Part shown: positions 7,979 through 17,383 of the stretch, piece after piece
Position numbering within the stretch: the stretch's first letter is position 1
Layout of the letters: every line of letters starts with the position of its first letter
Assembly (NCBI GenBank): GCA_963205245.1
Contig: CAUJIB010000073.1
Span: 1-40,033, forward strand
DNA from: Pseudomonadota bacterium
GTDB taxonomy: Bacteria > Pseudomonadota > Alphaproteobacteria > Rickettsiales > SXRF01
DNA length: 40,033 nucleotides
Direction of reading: 5' to 3'
Program-made: the position numbers and the translations under genes
The notes under the pieces: generated by a model
Database searches by the model: none
Told to the model about the DNA's origin: nothing
What the model saw: the letters and a program-made list of their open reading frames with translations, nothing else

Positions 7979-8020
7979 AATAAACGGCATAAAGCAGATT
8001 TGCTTTATGCCGTTTATTTT
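7977..8020. terminator. bidirectional intrinsic terminator
   Basis: A perfect 20-bp stem (7977-7996 with 8001-8020) and GATT loop, with A-runs and T-runs at the stem ends, lies between the convergent receiver gene and the ompW gene. It overlaps the receiver stop codon and can terminate both transcripts. Confidence 0.93.
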
Positions 8021-8034
8021 ATGTTTAGATTGTC

Positions 8035-8697
8035 TTAGAAGCGGTAGGCTATACCAACACCCATAATCCATGGATCAAGGTCAACATCGGCAGTTGCAGT
8101 TCCGTGGTTAATATTGGCATGAGTGTTATGGAATAGCTTTTTAACGTCGGCGTTTACTGCCCAGTGTTCATTAATTGCCATATCCACGCCGGCTTGTAGG
8201 GCATAGCTGATACCGTCTTTATATTCAATGGAGTTGAAGCTACCGCTATCAACATTAAAGTAATGAACATATCCTATACCTGCGCCGGTATAAGGGCGAA
8301 TATTGCCACTCGGGTTAAAATGATATTGTAGGGTAAGAGTTGGTGGCAATAACCAAACATCTCCTAGGTTAAGATTGCCAAGAGCAGTATTTTTGGCTCC
8401 CATATCATGGGGCGTAACCCCAGCTATTAATTCTGCTGCGATATTATCAGTAAAGAAATATGAAAAATCAAGTTCTGGTACTACCTGATTTTTTACAGTA
8501 ACTTCTCCACCTATTGTTGTGGTGCTATTTTCATCAGGCATAACGTTTATAGCGCGGGCGCGGATCATAAAGCGTTCTTTAGCATTCCATGCCTTGCCGA
8601 TTACCGTGCGTTCTGCTGCATTCGTTATGGAAGTTGTAGATAGAAAAATTGATGCTGCAATTCCAATACCCAAAAATAACTTATATTTATTATTCAT
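8035..8697 (-). CDS. OmpW family outer membrane protein
   Basis: This protein is about 220 aa and predicted to be an eight-stranded OmpW-type barrel. There is a signal peptide (KYKLFLGIGIAASIFLSTTS, then ITNAAERT). Later segments are typical of the family: PELDFSYFFTDNIAAELIAG, NLGDVWLLPPTLTLQYHF, IRPYTGAGIGYVHYF and a C-terminal GVGIAYRF ending in Phe, the BAM recognition residue. I prefer the ATG at 8697, which has GAGGAAC just upstream, over the ATG at 8709. Such proteins are small hydrophobic-solute channels and major stress-responsive antigens. It converges on the receiver gene and is monocistronic. Confidence 0.9.
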   Translation of the reverse strand: MNNKYKLFLGIGIAASIFLSTTSITNAAERTVIGKAWNAKERFMIRARAINVMPDENSTTTIGGEVTVKNQVVPELDFSYFFTDNIAAELIAGVTPHDMGAKNTALGNLNLGDVWLLPPTLTLQYHFNPSGNIRPYTGAGIGYVHYFNVDSGSFNSIEYKDGISYALQAGVDMAINEHWAVNADVKKLFHNTHANINHGTATADVDLDPWIMGVGIAYRF

Positions 8698-8966
8698 TTC
8701 GTTCCTCATTATAAATATTTTTTAGTTTTTTATCCGTTATATATTTCACTGTGTTTATGAGAATGAAGGTGTCTGATTAAATTTAAGTTAAAAATATAAT
8801 GTAAATATATTAAGAAATTTTTTTATGGATTTATGTTGTATTTCTACATCACTGTTAAACGTACTTTTTATTTTTAGCTTTTATGCAAATCATTAGATTG
8901 AGCTGTTAAAAATAACTTGCTAGTCTTAAAGGGTTGTATCTTATCAAAATATTTTCAAGGACAGGT

Positions 8967-10862
8967 ATGTTATTGAAAAGGCTTAAATATTCCTTTGTTC
9001 GTTTAATTTTGGCTTCACTCACGCTTGGACTGGTTGCTTTAGTTAACCTTCCATTTGTTGAATCTAATGCACTGCTTATAGGTTGCTTTGGAGCAGCGGC
9101 TGTTTTGGTTGCTGTTGATCCTTCCGGTTATATGGCGAGACCAAGAGCGATAGTGCTTGGTATGCTTGTTTCGGCAGCCATAGGAATTGTTACAGGGCAG
9201 CTAATAGAAAATACTCCTGCTGCTATATTAATTAGTTGTAGTATTGCAATGGTGGCGATGGTTTTGCTGGACGCAGAGCATCCACCGGGTGGAGCCGCTG
9301 CATTGATTACTGCTTTAGGGGTACATGAGTTTGAATATTTATTCGCCCCTATCGCAACTGGTACAATGGTTGTTTTAGGTATGCGTTATTTATCGCTATA
9401 TGTGAAAGATCATTGGTTGACTGATGATAAAATTTTATATTCTGAGATAGGTCATACACATGTTAGCGTGGAGTCGTTTGCTAGTAATATCGTTGGGCTT
9501 TTTAAGTTTTTGAATAATATTACTGAAACCTCACAAAATTCAGCAGAAATTAATGAAGCAACAAAGCGCACCCTTAATGAGATTTGTAGCTTTACCGGCT
9601 GGCCGATAGGGCATGTCTATCTATGTAGTTTGGAAGATGGAAAAGTGACTGCCCGTTCTTCCGGTAATTGGTTTTTAGATAAAACCATTAATCCTGAAGA
9701 TATAAAAAATTTTGTTGCACTATCAGGGCAGACTAGTTTTGTGGCAGGGCAGGGTATGATCGGTAAGGTGCTGGAGAGTAGGAAGCCGATTACGATAAAA
9801 GACGTAACTTCCTTACAAGGATTCATAAGGGCAGAGGCGGCTAGACAGAATAATGTAAAAGGTTGTTTTGCCTTTCCGATTTTATATAAGGATGAGGTTA
9901 AAATTATCCTAGAATTTTTTAGCAGGAATAGCGCACAGTTGGATGAAGAAGTTCTAAAAATATTAGAATTTTCAGGTAACCAGATGCGTTTTGTCCTGAC
10001 CAATATTGAGCATAAGGAAAAAGTTGCGGAAATAGCAGAAAGATTTGAAAATGGTGTTAAGGGAATTGTCCAGAAAAATGAGGTATCAATTACGGCTTTG
10101 AAGGATAATGCCAAAAAATTATCTGATATGGTTATTGCAGCTTCTAAAAATGCTAAAGATGGGAATGAATCCTCTGCGATTACTAATAATAATGTACAGT
10201 CTATAGCAGAATCTATAGAAAAAATGTCTGCCTCTATTAATGAGATTTCCAGTCAAGTTGCACAAGTAAGTGACATGGCTTTTAGTTGTGTGGAGCAGAT
10301 GAAAACAGCTAATATAAAGGCAAATCACTTGAAGGGTGCGTCTGAGCAGGTAAGAAAAGCTTTGCATTATATTACGGAAATATCCAACAAGACTAATTTG
10401 CTCGCACTCAATGCCACTATTGAAGCGGCTCGTGCTGGTGAAGCAGGGCGTGGTTTTGCGGTAGTTGCAGGTGAGGTAAAAGAACTGGCTAAGCAGAGTA
10501 ATCAGGCCGCGACCGATATAAGCCATATTATAGATAACATGATGATTGCTACTCAAGAAATAACAAAATCACTGATGGAAGCTGATAAATCAGTGATGGA
10601 AATTTCCAGTGCATCATCAGTTATTTCAACAGCGATTGGCGATCAATCTGTTGTTACTAATAACCTTGCGATAAATATGCAAAAAGCTTCGCAGGCAACG
10701 TCTGATACTTCTGGGAAATTGTTGGAAATAACAAAATCTGTTGATTTGTCCTATCAAAGTGCCGTGAATGTTGAGAAAGAAACTTTATCAATGGACGAGC
10801 AGGCTAAAAACATGACCAAAAATGTTGATGAGTTTTTAGTGTCAATCCGTGCTAGTGCATAA
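8967..10862 (+). CDS. HPP-GAF-methyl-accepting chemotaxis fusion protein
   Basis: The protein is 631 aa from the ATG at 8967, which has CAAGGACAGG just upstream; a TTG at 8934 is a weaker option. Residues 8-145 are an HPP-type membrane domain with about five hydrophobic helices and the signature [13 protein letters not shown]. Residues about 190-345 resemble a GAF sensor ([20 protein letters not shown], then [11 protein letters not shown]). Residues about 408-625 are a chemoreceptor signalling coiled coil with the conserved tip [20 protein letters not shown]. No HAMP domain or periplasmic ligand domain is seen. HPP proteins are linked to nitrite or other small-solute transport, so a transporter-like sensor driving CheA signalling is plausible. 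Part of this is inference. Confidence 0.88.
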   Translation: MLLKRLKYSFVRLILASLTLGLVALVNLPFVESNALLIGCFGAAAVLVAVDPSGYMARPRAIVLGMLVSAAIGIVTGQLIENTPAAILISCSIAMVAMVLLDAEHPPGGAAALITALGVHEFEYLFAPIATGTMVVLGMRYLSLYVKDHWLTDDKILYSEIGHTHVSVESFASNIVGLFKFLNNITETSQNSAEINEATKRTLNEICSFTGWPIGHVYLCSLEDGKVTARSSGNWFLDKTINPEDIKNFVALSGQTSFVAGQGMIGKVLESRKPITIKDVTSLQGFIRAEAARQNNVKGCFAFPILYKDEVKIILEFFSRNSAQLDEEVLKILEFSGNQMRFVLTNIEHKEKVAEIAERFENGVKGIVQKNEVSITALKDNAKKLSDMVIAASKNAKDGNESSAITNNNVQSIAESIEKMSASINEISSQVAQVSDMAFSCVEQMKTANIKANHLKGASEQVRKALHYITEISNKTNLLALNATIEAARAGEAGRGFAVVAGEVKELAKQSNQAATDISHIIDNMMIATQEITKSLMEADKSVMEISSASSVISTAIGDQSVVTNNLAINMQKASQATSDTSGKLLEITKSVDLSYQSAVNVEKETLSMDEQAKNMTKNVDEFLVSIRASA

Positions 10863-10867
10863 TCTTT

Positions 10868-11896
10868 TTATTTCTTCAGTAGGACATTAATTGCTATTTC
10901 AATCTGCCTGCACACAATTTCTTGCGCATATTTAGTGCGGGCCTTGGCAAAAGCGTTAGCAGCTATCTTATCTGATTCTATTTGGTTTTTTATTAATCTT
11001 TCCAGAGCGTCTGCCAGTTGTACGGCATTTCCTATTTCTACTATAAGAGCATCATAATTAGGTGATATTATATCGCGTGGCCCTTCAGAATTGGTAGATA
11101 TTACCGGTGTTCCGTAAACAAAGGCTTCGAGTAGTACAATTCCAAACGGTTCATGCAGGGATGGTAGGCAGAAAATATCAATATTAGTATAAAAATCCTT
11201 TTTGTCTTGTACCCAACCAAGGAATTTCAACTGTTCACCCAGTCCTGCTTTTTGGGCACGGCTTTTTAATGCGCTTTCTTCTTCACCATTTCCACCCAGA
11301 ACGGCCTTGAAATCTATATTTCTATCTTTCAGGATTTTGAGTGCGTCAATATAAATATCAAAACCTTTCTTTGCTACAAAGCGTCCCATAGTGCCTATAA
11401 CTGGTGGGGTGCGACGATGTCCACGATGCGGAAGCTCTACACATTTAACCATATTGGGAATATGGAATATATAATTATTGGGGATGCCTTGTTTTATAAG
11501 AGTGTTTATCAAGTCATGGGTGGTGGTGAATACACCATCAGCATCATTATAGCGTCTGGTATGGTAATTCTGTACTACACCGATTAGGGGAATTTGTCCT
11601 TTTATAGCTTTGTGTGATAAACTAAAAGCACGGTTTGCATGTGCTATTACTACGTCTATTTTTAATTCTAATAATAGTTTGCGTAGGCGGCGTACCGCAA
11701 AGATATCCCATTCGCCGAGATTGCTTATAGAGTGAGTTTCAATCTTAAGTTCAGAAAGTTCAGAATTAACCATAGCTCCGAGAGCTGTTATGGCGATTGA
11801 TTGATGTCCAAGATCACGCAAACCTTCGCAATAATCAACAAAGGCTTTCTCAATGCCGCCACCGCCTTTGCTGAACATGATATTAGCTATACGCAT
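10868..11896 (-). CDS. glycosyltransferase family 4 (GT-B)
   Basis: This 342-aa enzyme has the GT-B layout. The N-terminus has the acceptor-side glycine-rich loop FSKGGGGIEKAF. The C-terminal nucleotide-sugar domain has IGTMGRFVAKKGFDIYIDAL, LGGNGEEE and the E-x7-E motif within HEPFGIVLLEAFVYGTPVIS. It therefore transfers a sugar from an activated donor, most likely onto LPS core or another surface glycan. The family-2 transferase gene diverges from it after 114 bases, supporting a shared envelope-glycan role. The 3' end is 5 bases from the convergent chemoreceptor gene, leaving no room for a terminator. Confidence 0.92.
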   Translation of the reverse strand: MRIANIMFSKGGGGIEKAFVDYCEGLRDLGHQSIAITALGAMVNSELSELKIETHSISNLGEWDIFAVRRLRKLLLELKIDVVIAHANRAFSLSHKAIKGQIPLIGVVQNYHTRRYNDADGVFTTTHDLINTLIKQGIPNNYIFHIPNMVKCVELPHRGHRRTPPVIGTMGRFVAKKGFDIYIDALKILKDRNIDFKAVLGGNGEEESALKSRAQKAGLGEQLKFLGWVQDKKDFYTNIDIFCLPSLHEPFGIVLLEAFVYGTPVISTNSEGPRDIISPNYDALIVEIGNAVQLADALERLIKNQIESDKIAANAFAKARTKYAQEIVCRQIEIAINVLLKK

Positions 11897-11915
11897 AAAG
11901 ACCCCATTTTTATTG

Positions 11916-11950
11916 CTTGATGATTAAATTACTTGATGATTAGATGATTA
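11916..11950. repeat. tandem TTGATGATTA repeats in glycosyltransferase spacer
   Basis: CTTGATGATTA occurs at 11916-11926 and 11932-11942, followed directly by GATGATTA (11943-11950). An ATCAAGT at 11961-11967 is inverted relative to ACTTGAT. The repeats sit between two divergent glycosyltransferase starts and may be a regulator site or simple slippage. Confidence 0.5.
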
Positions 11951-12010
11951 AATAATTTATATCAAGTAGTCTTGTTTCCAATAATATAATCATTAAGTAA
12001 TCCAGCCGTT

Positions 12011-12769
12011 ATGAAACTTCCCATTTCCGTATTTATTATTGCCCAAAATGAGGCTGATCGCATTCCTTTAACTATTAATAGTGTCAAAGAATGGGTTGAT
12101 GAAGTTGTAGTTATAGATAGCGGCAGCAGCGATGATACGGTATCAGTGTCCACTTTTCTTGGTGCTAAAGTGATATATAATGAATGGGAAGGCTACGGCC
12201 TGCAAAAAAGATTTGGAGAAGATGAGTGTAATAATAACTGGTTGCTTAATTTAGATGCCGATGAAGAAATTACTGATGAATTAGCGCAGGAAATACAGGC
12301 ATTGTTTGCTACAGGCGAACCACCACTTTCTGGCTATATTATGAAAGTGCGTGATATGTTGCCTAGCGAAAATAAATTTGCTGTGCTTGCCCATACTAAT
12401 CATTGTTTGCGTCTTTACAACCGTGATAAGGGACGTTTTTCTGATAGCACAGTGCATGATTCGGTGATTATGCAAGCAGGTGAAGAAGTGGGAAGATTAA
12501 AATCACCAGTACGTCACAGGTCTTTTCGCAGTATTGCCCATGCTATAGAAAAGATGAATAGCTATACTAGCGCACAAGCAGCAAATTTACAGGTAAAAGG
12601 CGGTCTTGCTTTTGCCTGCATCCGTTTATTATTTGAATTTCCGGTTTCTTTCTTCAAAGCCTACGTTCTGCGTCTGTATATTTTGCGCGGTAAACGTGGT
12701 TTTATATATGCCGTTATCTATGCTTTTGGTAGAACTATGCGCATAGCGAAGTATTTGGAGAAGCGTTAG
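12011..12769 (+). CDS. glycosyltransferase family 2, LPS core type (WaaE-like)
   Basis: This 252-aa enzyme has a GT-A fold. Motifs in order: ISVFIIAQNEADRIPLTINS, VVVIDSGSSDDTV, and the DxD-type metal and nucleotide site LLNLDADEEIT. The later YRHRSF-like segment PVRHRSFRSIAHAIEKMNSY and the overall size match the WaaE/KdtX group, which adds a sugar (often beta-1,4-glucose) to the inner LPS core at the cytoplasmic face. The C-terminus has two short hydrophobic stretches for membrane association. It is divergent from the family-4 transferase and converges with the restriction-type gene at 12824. Confidence 0.9.
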   Translation: MKLPISVFIIAQNEADRIPLTINSVKEWVDEVVVIDSGSSDDTVSVSTFLGAKVIYNEWEGYGLQKRFGEDECNNNWLLNLDADEEITDELAQEIQALFATGEPPLSGYIMKVRDMLPSENKFAVLAHTNHCLRLYNRDKGRFSDSTVHDSVIMQAGEEVGRLKSPVRHRSFRSIAHAIEKMNSYTSAQAANLQVKGGLAFACIRLLFEFPVSFFKAYVLRLYILRGKRGFIYAVIYAFGRTMRIAKYLEKR

Positions 12770-12823
12770 GACAATTATAACCTAGAACAAATAGGAGAAG
12801 ATTTTTGTTTGAATCCACATTTA

Positions 12824-13981
12824 TTAAAGCGCAATAATTCTTTCAATAAAATATTTAGAATATTGTTCATCTATTTCTGTTTCAGAATTTAGAATTAATT
12901 GATTGATAATTTTACCCTCAAACTGAGAAACACCCCTAGAATTCCTGCCTGCCCAGTGCTTTAGCAAAATAGTGCCCGACAAAAGCCTTTTTTGAAACAT
13001 TGAAACAAGAGATGTGTTGACTATTTGATCAGGATCAACGCCGACGAAGTAAAACATAAAAACTGATTGTGGCTTACTCAAAAACTCTAATACTTTGTCA
13101 AGATTGTATGCTTTTGGATTGGAGTCCAAAATCATAATCTTTGTTTTTACGTCAGTTTCTGTAAGAAATTGGTCAAAAACTCTTGTGTAGTCACCTAGTG
13201 CATTGTCTGTTTTAAATGCAGGGATAGCCTTGTTTCTGGTTTTGAGTGCGCTTACGAGCTCTTGTCTTAGTTGCTCGTCCTCACCAGCAATGAGATACTC
13301 TATAATTCTACCGCGAACATTTACGTTCTCAATAAGTGCTGCAAGCAATATTTCATTGCGAAACCGTTGCACCTTATCATCTAAATCTCGCTTCAATTCT
13401 CTTGAGTATGGCGATAGAATGAATCTCTTAGCCCTAGATGCAGCATCTAAAATAGTTGAAAGGTTGCTAGGAGTAACAGCAAATTTATGCCCCGTTGGAC
13501 TGATGTTATTTGTTGCTTCAACTAACCTAGTTAGGTTGCCGTCAAATCCAATGCCTTGATGTATATTAAAAAGTCTATCAAAATTTTCTTTTGCGTTCTT
13601 TATGCCTTCAAACTCGCGCATGATGTCTGAGCCATTAAAACTACCTCTTATATTATTTTCGCGCAGTTCTTGAGAGCTGTGGCTAATTTTTTTTAGAAAG
13701 GTTGAATTAGCTAGATAAAGATAGTTTTTATTCGGTGTCACTAAGCAAACTAGAAATGGTCTATCATCAATTTTCTGTAAGTTGGAAAGGGACAAGACGG
13801 TGTTGCTGAACCCCTCTTTCTGGGAAGAGCTGAATCTAAGGGCAAAATCTGTGCAATAATAAACTGAACGGTCTTGAGTAAGCGCAAAACTCTCCAATAT
13901 AATATTTGTTAGCGTGGCTTTATTATTGATTCCATTATGGTCAGTTATTAAATCTAGTAGTGATTCCAAATTTTTATTCAT
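12824..13981 (-). CDS. probable type II restriction endonuclease (unconfirmed)
   Basis: This protein is about 385 aa from the ATG at 13981 (a TTG one codon earlier is possible), in the same direction as and 44 bases downstream of a DNA methyltransferase. Segments include LANSTFLKKISHSSQELREN, IRGSFNGSDIMREF and, near the end, ILLKHWAGRNSRGVSQFEGK. I have a vague memory of such segments in type II restriction proteins but cannot name the family. I see no clear PD-(D/E)xK, HNH, GIY-YIG or PLD motif, so nuclease activity is inferred mainly from linkage. There are no membrane segments. An alternative is an accessory protein of the methylase. Confidence 0.6.
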   Translation of the reverse strand: MNKNLESLLDLITDHNGINNKATLTNIILESFALTQDRSVYYCTDFALRFSSSQKEGFSNTVLSLSNLQKIDDRPFLVCLVTPNKNYLYLANSTFLKKISHSSQELRENNIRGSFNGSDIMREFEGIKNAKENFDRLFNIHQGIGFDGNLTRLVEATNNISPTGHKFAVTPSNLSTILDAASRAKRFILSPYSRELKRDLDDKVQRFRNEILLAALIENVNVRGRIIEYLIAGEDEQLRQELVSALKTRNKAIPAFKTDNALGDYTRVFDQFLTETDVKTKIMILDSNPKAYNLDKVLEFLSKPQSVFMFYFVGVDPDQIVNTSLVSMFQKRLLSGTILLKHWAGRNSRGVSQFEGKIINQLILNSETEIDEQYSKYFIERIIAL

Positions 13982-14025
13982 CAAATAGCTCTAAAATATG
14001 ATGTTTAGTTAGATTATCTTTAGTG

Positions 14026-15015
14026 CTATTTTTTTTGCTCGTTAAGGGAATTTCTCTCCCAAAAATATCCATTATGATACCCTTGTATGGCTTTTTCATG
14101 CTCTGCTAATTCTAGGCGTTTAACCGCCATTTCGCAGTATTCTGATTCCAATTCAACTCCACTGAATTTGCGGTCTAGTTTTTTTGCAACGACGCAAGTT
14201 GTGCCAGAACCAAGAAACGGGTCAAAAACAAAGTCCCCCTTACGTGAGCTGGCTAGTATTAATTTGCATAACAATTTTTCAGGCTTTTGCGTGGGGTGAT
14301 CGGTGTTTTCTGGCATTGACCAGAAAGGAATAGAAATATCTGTCCAGAGATTTGATGGGTGAGTTAATCTAAAATTTCCATCTTCCGTTTCTTTCCAGTC
14401 TTTTGGTACACCAGATTTATCTCGGTATGGCGCGATAATTTTCTTTTTGAGTTTTACCGCATTGACATCAAAAAAATATTTTTCTGAATTTGTGCAAAAC
14501 CATATATCTTCTGAGCAATTTTTCCAGTTAGCATTAGCACCGCGTCCCTTTTCGCGTTCCCATGTAATACGATTACGAATGAAGAAGTGTTTTTGTAATA
14601 CGGCATAAACAGCTGGCGAAGATTGCCAATCGCAACATACATAGATTGAGGAATCTGGTTTTAGGCATCTGGTTATTTTCGTAATCCAGCTATCTAACCA
14701 ATTTTCATATTTTTCAGGCGTAGTTTTCTTGAATTTTGTACCAGAAAATGTTTTTGTTAGATTGTATGGGGGATCAATAATAAGAAGGTCAATAAAGCCA
14801 TCTGGAAGAAAATCAAGGCATTCAAAAATATCTTGATTAATAATTTTTTCATTTATTTCTGTAATTTCCACACGATGGGAGAGAGTAATGGTTTTTTCTA
14901 ATAATAGAGGACGCTCATGCTGAGTAAGTGTAAGAGTTTGATTCCTTGGTGCGCGTATTTTGGTTTTATTATGAAGTGTAGCATCGCGCAAAGTTAGATT
15001 TTCCAGCTTGTGCAT
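14026..15015 (-). CDS. type II DNA methyltransferase, beta class (RsrI-like)
   Basis: This 329-aa amino-methyltransferase has motif IV DPPYNLTK (81-88) before motif I FDPFLGSGTT (264-273), the beta-class order. Between them lie ITWEREKGRGA, WKNCSEDIWFCT, FWSMPENTDHPTQKPEKLL and a target-recognition stretch. DPPY and this general sequence recall adenine-N6 enzymes of the RsrI type; N4-cytosine cannot be ruled out, and the target site is unknown. It differs clearly from CcrM, the cell-cycle GANTC methylase of alphaproteobacteria, and lacks CcrM's C-terminal domain. A probable restriction gene follows downstream; gapR lies upstream in the same orientation. Confidence 0.92.
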   Translation of the reverse strand: MHKLENLTLRDATLHNKTKIRAPRNQTLTLTQHERPLLLEKTITLSHRVEITEINEKIINQDIFECLDFLPDGFIDLLIIDPPYNLTKTFSGTKFKKTTPEKYENWLDSWITKITRCLKPDSSIYVCCDWQSSPAVYAVLQKHFFIRNRITWEREKGRGANANWKNCSEDIWFCTNSEKYFFDVNAVKLKKKIIAPYRDKSGVPKDWKETEDGNFRLTHPSNLWTDISIPFWSMPENTDHPTQKPEKLLCKLILASSRKGDFVFDPFLGSGTTCVVAKKLDRKFSGVELESEYCEMAVKRLELAEHEKAIQGYHNGYFWERNSLNEQKK

Positions 15016-15103
15016 TGCTTGTTCCTAATCCATATTTGTTTATAGAGCATCATTGGGGGTAGTCTATGCTAGCGAGAGTGATCTGTAGCTCAAGAAAAAT
15101 TCT

Positions 15104-15391
15104 TTAAGCGGCTTCCATTTCCACTTCGTCAAGCTCAGGCAACATTCCTAGGGCACGCATATATGTGTCCAGAATGGTTTCTTCTTCTTCGCGTTCCTGT
15201 GCATCCATTTTGCGGATTTTAAGTATCTGGCGGATAGCTTTTACATCATAGCCATTGCCTTTTGCTTCAGCAAAAACATCTTTAATATCATCGGCAATTG
15301 CTGATTTTTCTTCTTCCAGTTTTTCCACGCGTGCGATGATGCTTTTTAATTGATCAACGGCAACTCCGCCTACTCTTGCTGCTTTAGCCAT
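15104..15391 (-). CDS. gapR: nucleoid-associated protein GapR (DUF2312)
   Basis: This 95-aa protein matches the DUF2312/GapR family, a conserved alphaproteobacterial DNA-binding protein that recognises overtwisted DNA ahead of polymerases and aids topoisomerase action. The visible signature is [20 protein letters not shown] followed by [20 protein letters not shown] and [14 protein letters not shown], a helical dimerisation plus DNA-binding arrangement. The start at 15391 is a good ATG preceded by AGGAAAAA. An acidic tail ends the protein. The presence of GapR is one of the strongest lineage markers here. It lies between the LysR and methyltransferase genes, all on the minus strand but with sizeable gaps. 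Confidence 0.95.
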   Translation of the reverse strand: MAKAARVGGVAVDQLKSIIARVEKLEEEKSAIADDIKDVFAEAKGNGYDVKAIRQILKIRKMDAQEREEEETILDTYMRALGMLPELDEVEMEAA

Positions 15392-15462
15392 GTTATTTTT
15401 TCCTGTTCTTTAATATTATAGGGAGAGTAATTATTAGATAACTTGACCGCTAAGGCAAGTTT

Positions 15463-16413
15463 TTAATTATTTAGATGTAATTTTTTCTGCTGTTCAATAT
15501 AAGTTTTTGCCATATCTAATAAATGCAACATTTTACTGGGTAATTTTTTGCCGCGTTTCACAATAAAACCGTAATCAACCGGTGAAAAGAGGTGAGATAA
15601 GGGAGTGGCGACCAGTACATCATCTTTTGTTATGATAACATCAGAAGAAATACTTATTACCAAACCGGCTTCAATATATTTACGGGTTGTTTCCCAGTTG
15701 ATGAAATTTATACGCAGTTTTTTATTGATATTATGTTTAGGAAAAATATCGTAAAGATTAGGTATAACCCGCAGCTCTTCTGCTGGTAGTGTGAGTTCAT
15801 AATTACTGATTTCCTGCACTGATAGGTTTTTCCGTCCCGCTAGCTTGTGTTCCGGTCTGGTAATTAAAGATGGTGTATAATAGAACATAGGTAGGTATTC
15901 GCACTCTTTTGGAAAAGGCATGTGTTCGCGCCTTGGTAGTAAGGCTGCATCCACTTCTCCTTTTATGATCTTGTCTACCGCTTCATTATGTTCTGCGTAA
16001 TGGATAGTAAGGTAAATTTCCGGATATGTTGCCAAATATTGTTTGGCAATTGGTGGGAAAATAAAATTAAGGGTAGTGCTGTTGGCAGCGATATGCAGTT
16101 CTGTACGTTTTATGTTTTCCAGTTCTTTCCTAAAAATATTGGGGATATTTTCAATATCATCAATAATAGGCAGGGAGATTTGTAATAATTTCCTTCCCTC
16201 GTTAGTAAGGTTTATATGCGGGCCATTACGCTTGAATAATTTAACTTCTAAATCCTCCTCCAATGATTTTATTTGTAAAGAAACAGCAGAATGGGTTAGT
16301 CCCATATGGGATGCGGCGTGGCTGATATTGCCGAATTGTGCTGCATAACAAAAACCGCGTAATTGCTGTAACCTATTATTTTTGTAATGAAAAATATGTT
16401 TTGATGCGGTCAT
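15463..16413 (-). CDS. LysR-family transcriptional regulator
   Basis: This 316-aa protein has an N-terminal winged helix-turn-helix (about 15-75: FCYAAQFGNISHAASHMGLT, then HSAVSLQIKSLEEDLEVKLF) and a periplasmic-binding-like effector domain (about 105-305). It diverges from the haem-oxygenase-like gene with 78 bases of very AT-rich DNA between the starts, the usual arrangement for a LysR protein controlling its neighbour. The effector is unknown. AACTTG/CAAGTT arms (15440-15461) followed by TTTT lie just past its stop but are oriented as a terminator for the opposite strand. Confidence 0.93.
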   Translation of the reverse strand: MTASKHIFHYKNNRLQQLRGFCYAAQFGNISHAASHMGLTHSAVSLQIKSLEEDLEVKLFKRNGPHINLTNEGRKLLQISLPIIDDIENIPNIFRKELENIKRTELHIAANSTTLNFIFPPIAKQYLATYPEIYLTIHYAEHNEAVDKIIKGEVDAALLPRREHMPFPKECEYLPMFYYTPSLITRPEHKLAGRKNLSVQEISNYELTLPAEELRVIPNLYDIFPKHNINKKLRINFINWETTRKYIEAGLVISISSDVIITKDDVLVATPLSHLFSPVDYGFIVKRGKKLPSKMLHLLDMAKTYIEQQKKLHLNN

Positions 16414-16491
16414 ATTACTATTTATTTTATAAATAATAATTATTTATATTACAAATTTTACAAATAGTAAAGAAAGTATTAATCGTTTGGT

Positions 16492-17358
16492 ATGGTAAAT
16501 GCAAATGACAATATATCTCACGCAAATAAATTGGATTTTCAGAAATTTTCTGACATGGTTACGTCACATCCTGCTTGTAATCATAATTTATTCAGTAATG
16601 TTACAAAAATGGCGGCAGCGGATAAATTAAGCGGTGAGCAGATGGATTTATTCACTAAAGCAATGATGGCAAGAATTTTCCGGACAATTCCTAATATTGC
16701 TGAGGTTATACAATCATCACTTCTTTCTGGTGATAATGCTACAGCTAAAACTGCGATGCAGAATCTTGTAGAGGAAATGGGAGGCGGTGGCAAAACCCAT
16801 CAGCAATTAGGAGAGGAGGCCTTTAATGCTTTGCGGGCTGCTTATTCCCTGCCGCCTGTAACTATGAAGCATGCGCACGATGAAATTCCTTTGCCGGAAT
16901 CATATTCGCAGGAGCAGGTGTGGGTAAATTGTTATAAAAATTTTCCTGTTATTGCGTCATGGATACAAGAAACCGCATCTGGCGGTAATAGCCGCAATAG
17001 CATGGGGATGATGGCGGATATGTTTAAGATATTTACAGCTTGTCAGAAAAAAATCGGTATAGAAAAATTCCATAATAATGTTATTCCATATTTTGCGGCT
17101 CATATAAATATAGAAGAAAAAAATGGAAAATTTTATCCTTCTTTTAATTATAATGGGGTGGAGTATCAACATGGTTTCCGTGCTGCCAGTGATGCGATGC
17201 GGGAATTTACAAAATTACCTCCGGAAAAGCGTGGTATAATTAAAAAAACCGGAGAAGCATTTTTGAATGCTCAGTCCTCTCTTTTTGATGCTATTCAGCT
17301 AGGCATGTTTCCTGATTGTATAAATAAGAAACAGCAATCCTATAGCGTAAAAATATAG
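16492..17358 (+). CDS. haem-oxygenase-like (TenA/PqqC/CADD-fold) protein
   Basis: This 288-aa, all-helical protein carries the motif NLVEEMGGGGKTHQQLGEEA (91-110), a Glu pair, a glycine run, then His103. An earlier helix has SHPACNHNLF (His26, His31). This pattern is typical of haem-oxygenase-like iron-containing redox enzymes, several of which are di-iron oxygenases or oxidases. The later helices WVNCYKNFPVIASWIQETAS and MMADMFKIFTACQKKIGIEK complete a bundle. The exact metal-ligand set is not certain by eye and the substrate is unknown. It is divergent from a LysR gene, the likely regulator, and converges with DAHP synthase. Only a weak ribosome binding site is seen. Confidence 0.75.
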   Translation: MVNANDNISHANKLDFQKFSDMVTSHPACNHNLFSNVTKMAAADKLSGEQMDLFTKAMMARIFRTIPNIAEVIQSSLLSGDNATAKTAMQNLVEEMGGGGKTHQQLGEEAFNALRAAYSLPPVTMKHAHDEIPLPESYSQEQVWVNCYKNFPVIASWIQETASGGNSRNSMGMMADMFKIFTACQKKIGIEKFHNNVIPYFAAHINIEEKNGKFYPSFNYNGVEYQHGFRAASDAMREFTKLPPEKRGIIKKTGEAFLNAQSSLFDAIQLGMFPDCINKKQQSYSVKI

Positions 17359-17383
17359 GATAAAAGACTGCTACTAGATTGGA

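Noticed and set aside
14026..15015. CcrM, the cell-cycle GANTC methyltransferase
   Set aside because: The methyltransferase body resembles RsrI-type enzymes (WEREKGRGA, WKNCSEDIWF), lacks the CcrM C-terminal domain and has a probable restriction partner.
15440..15464. Terminator for the LysR gene
   Set aside because: The AACTTG/CAAGTT hairpin is followed by T on the plus strand only, whereas LysR is read on the minus strand.
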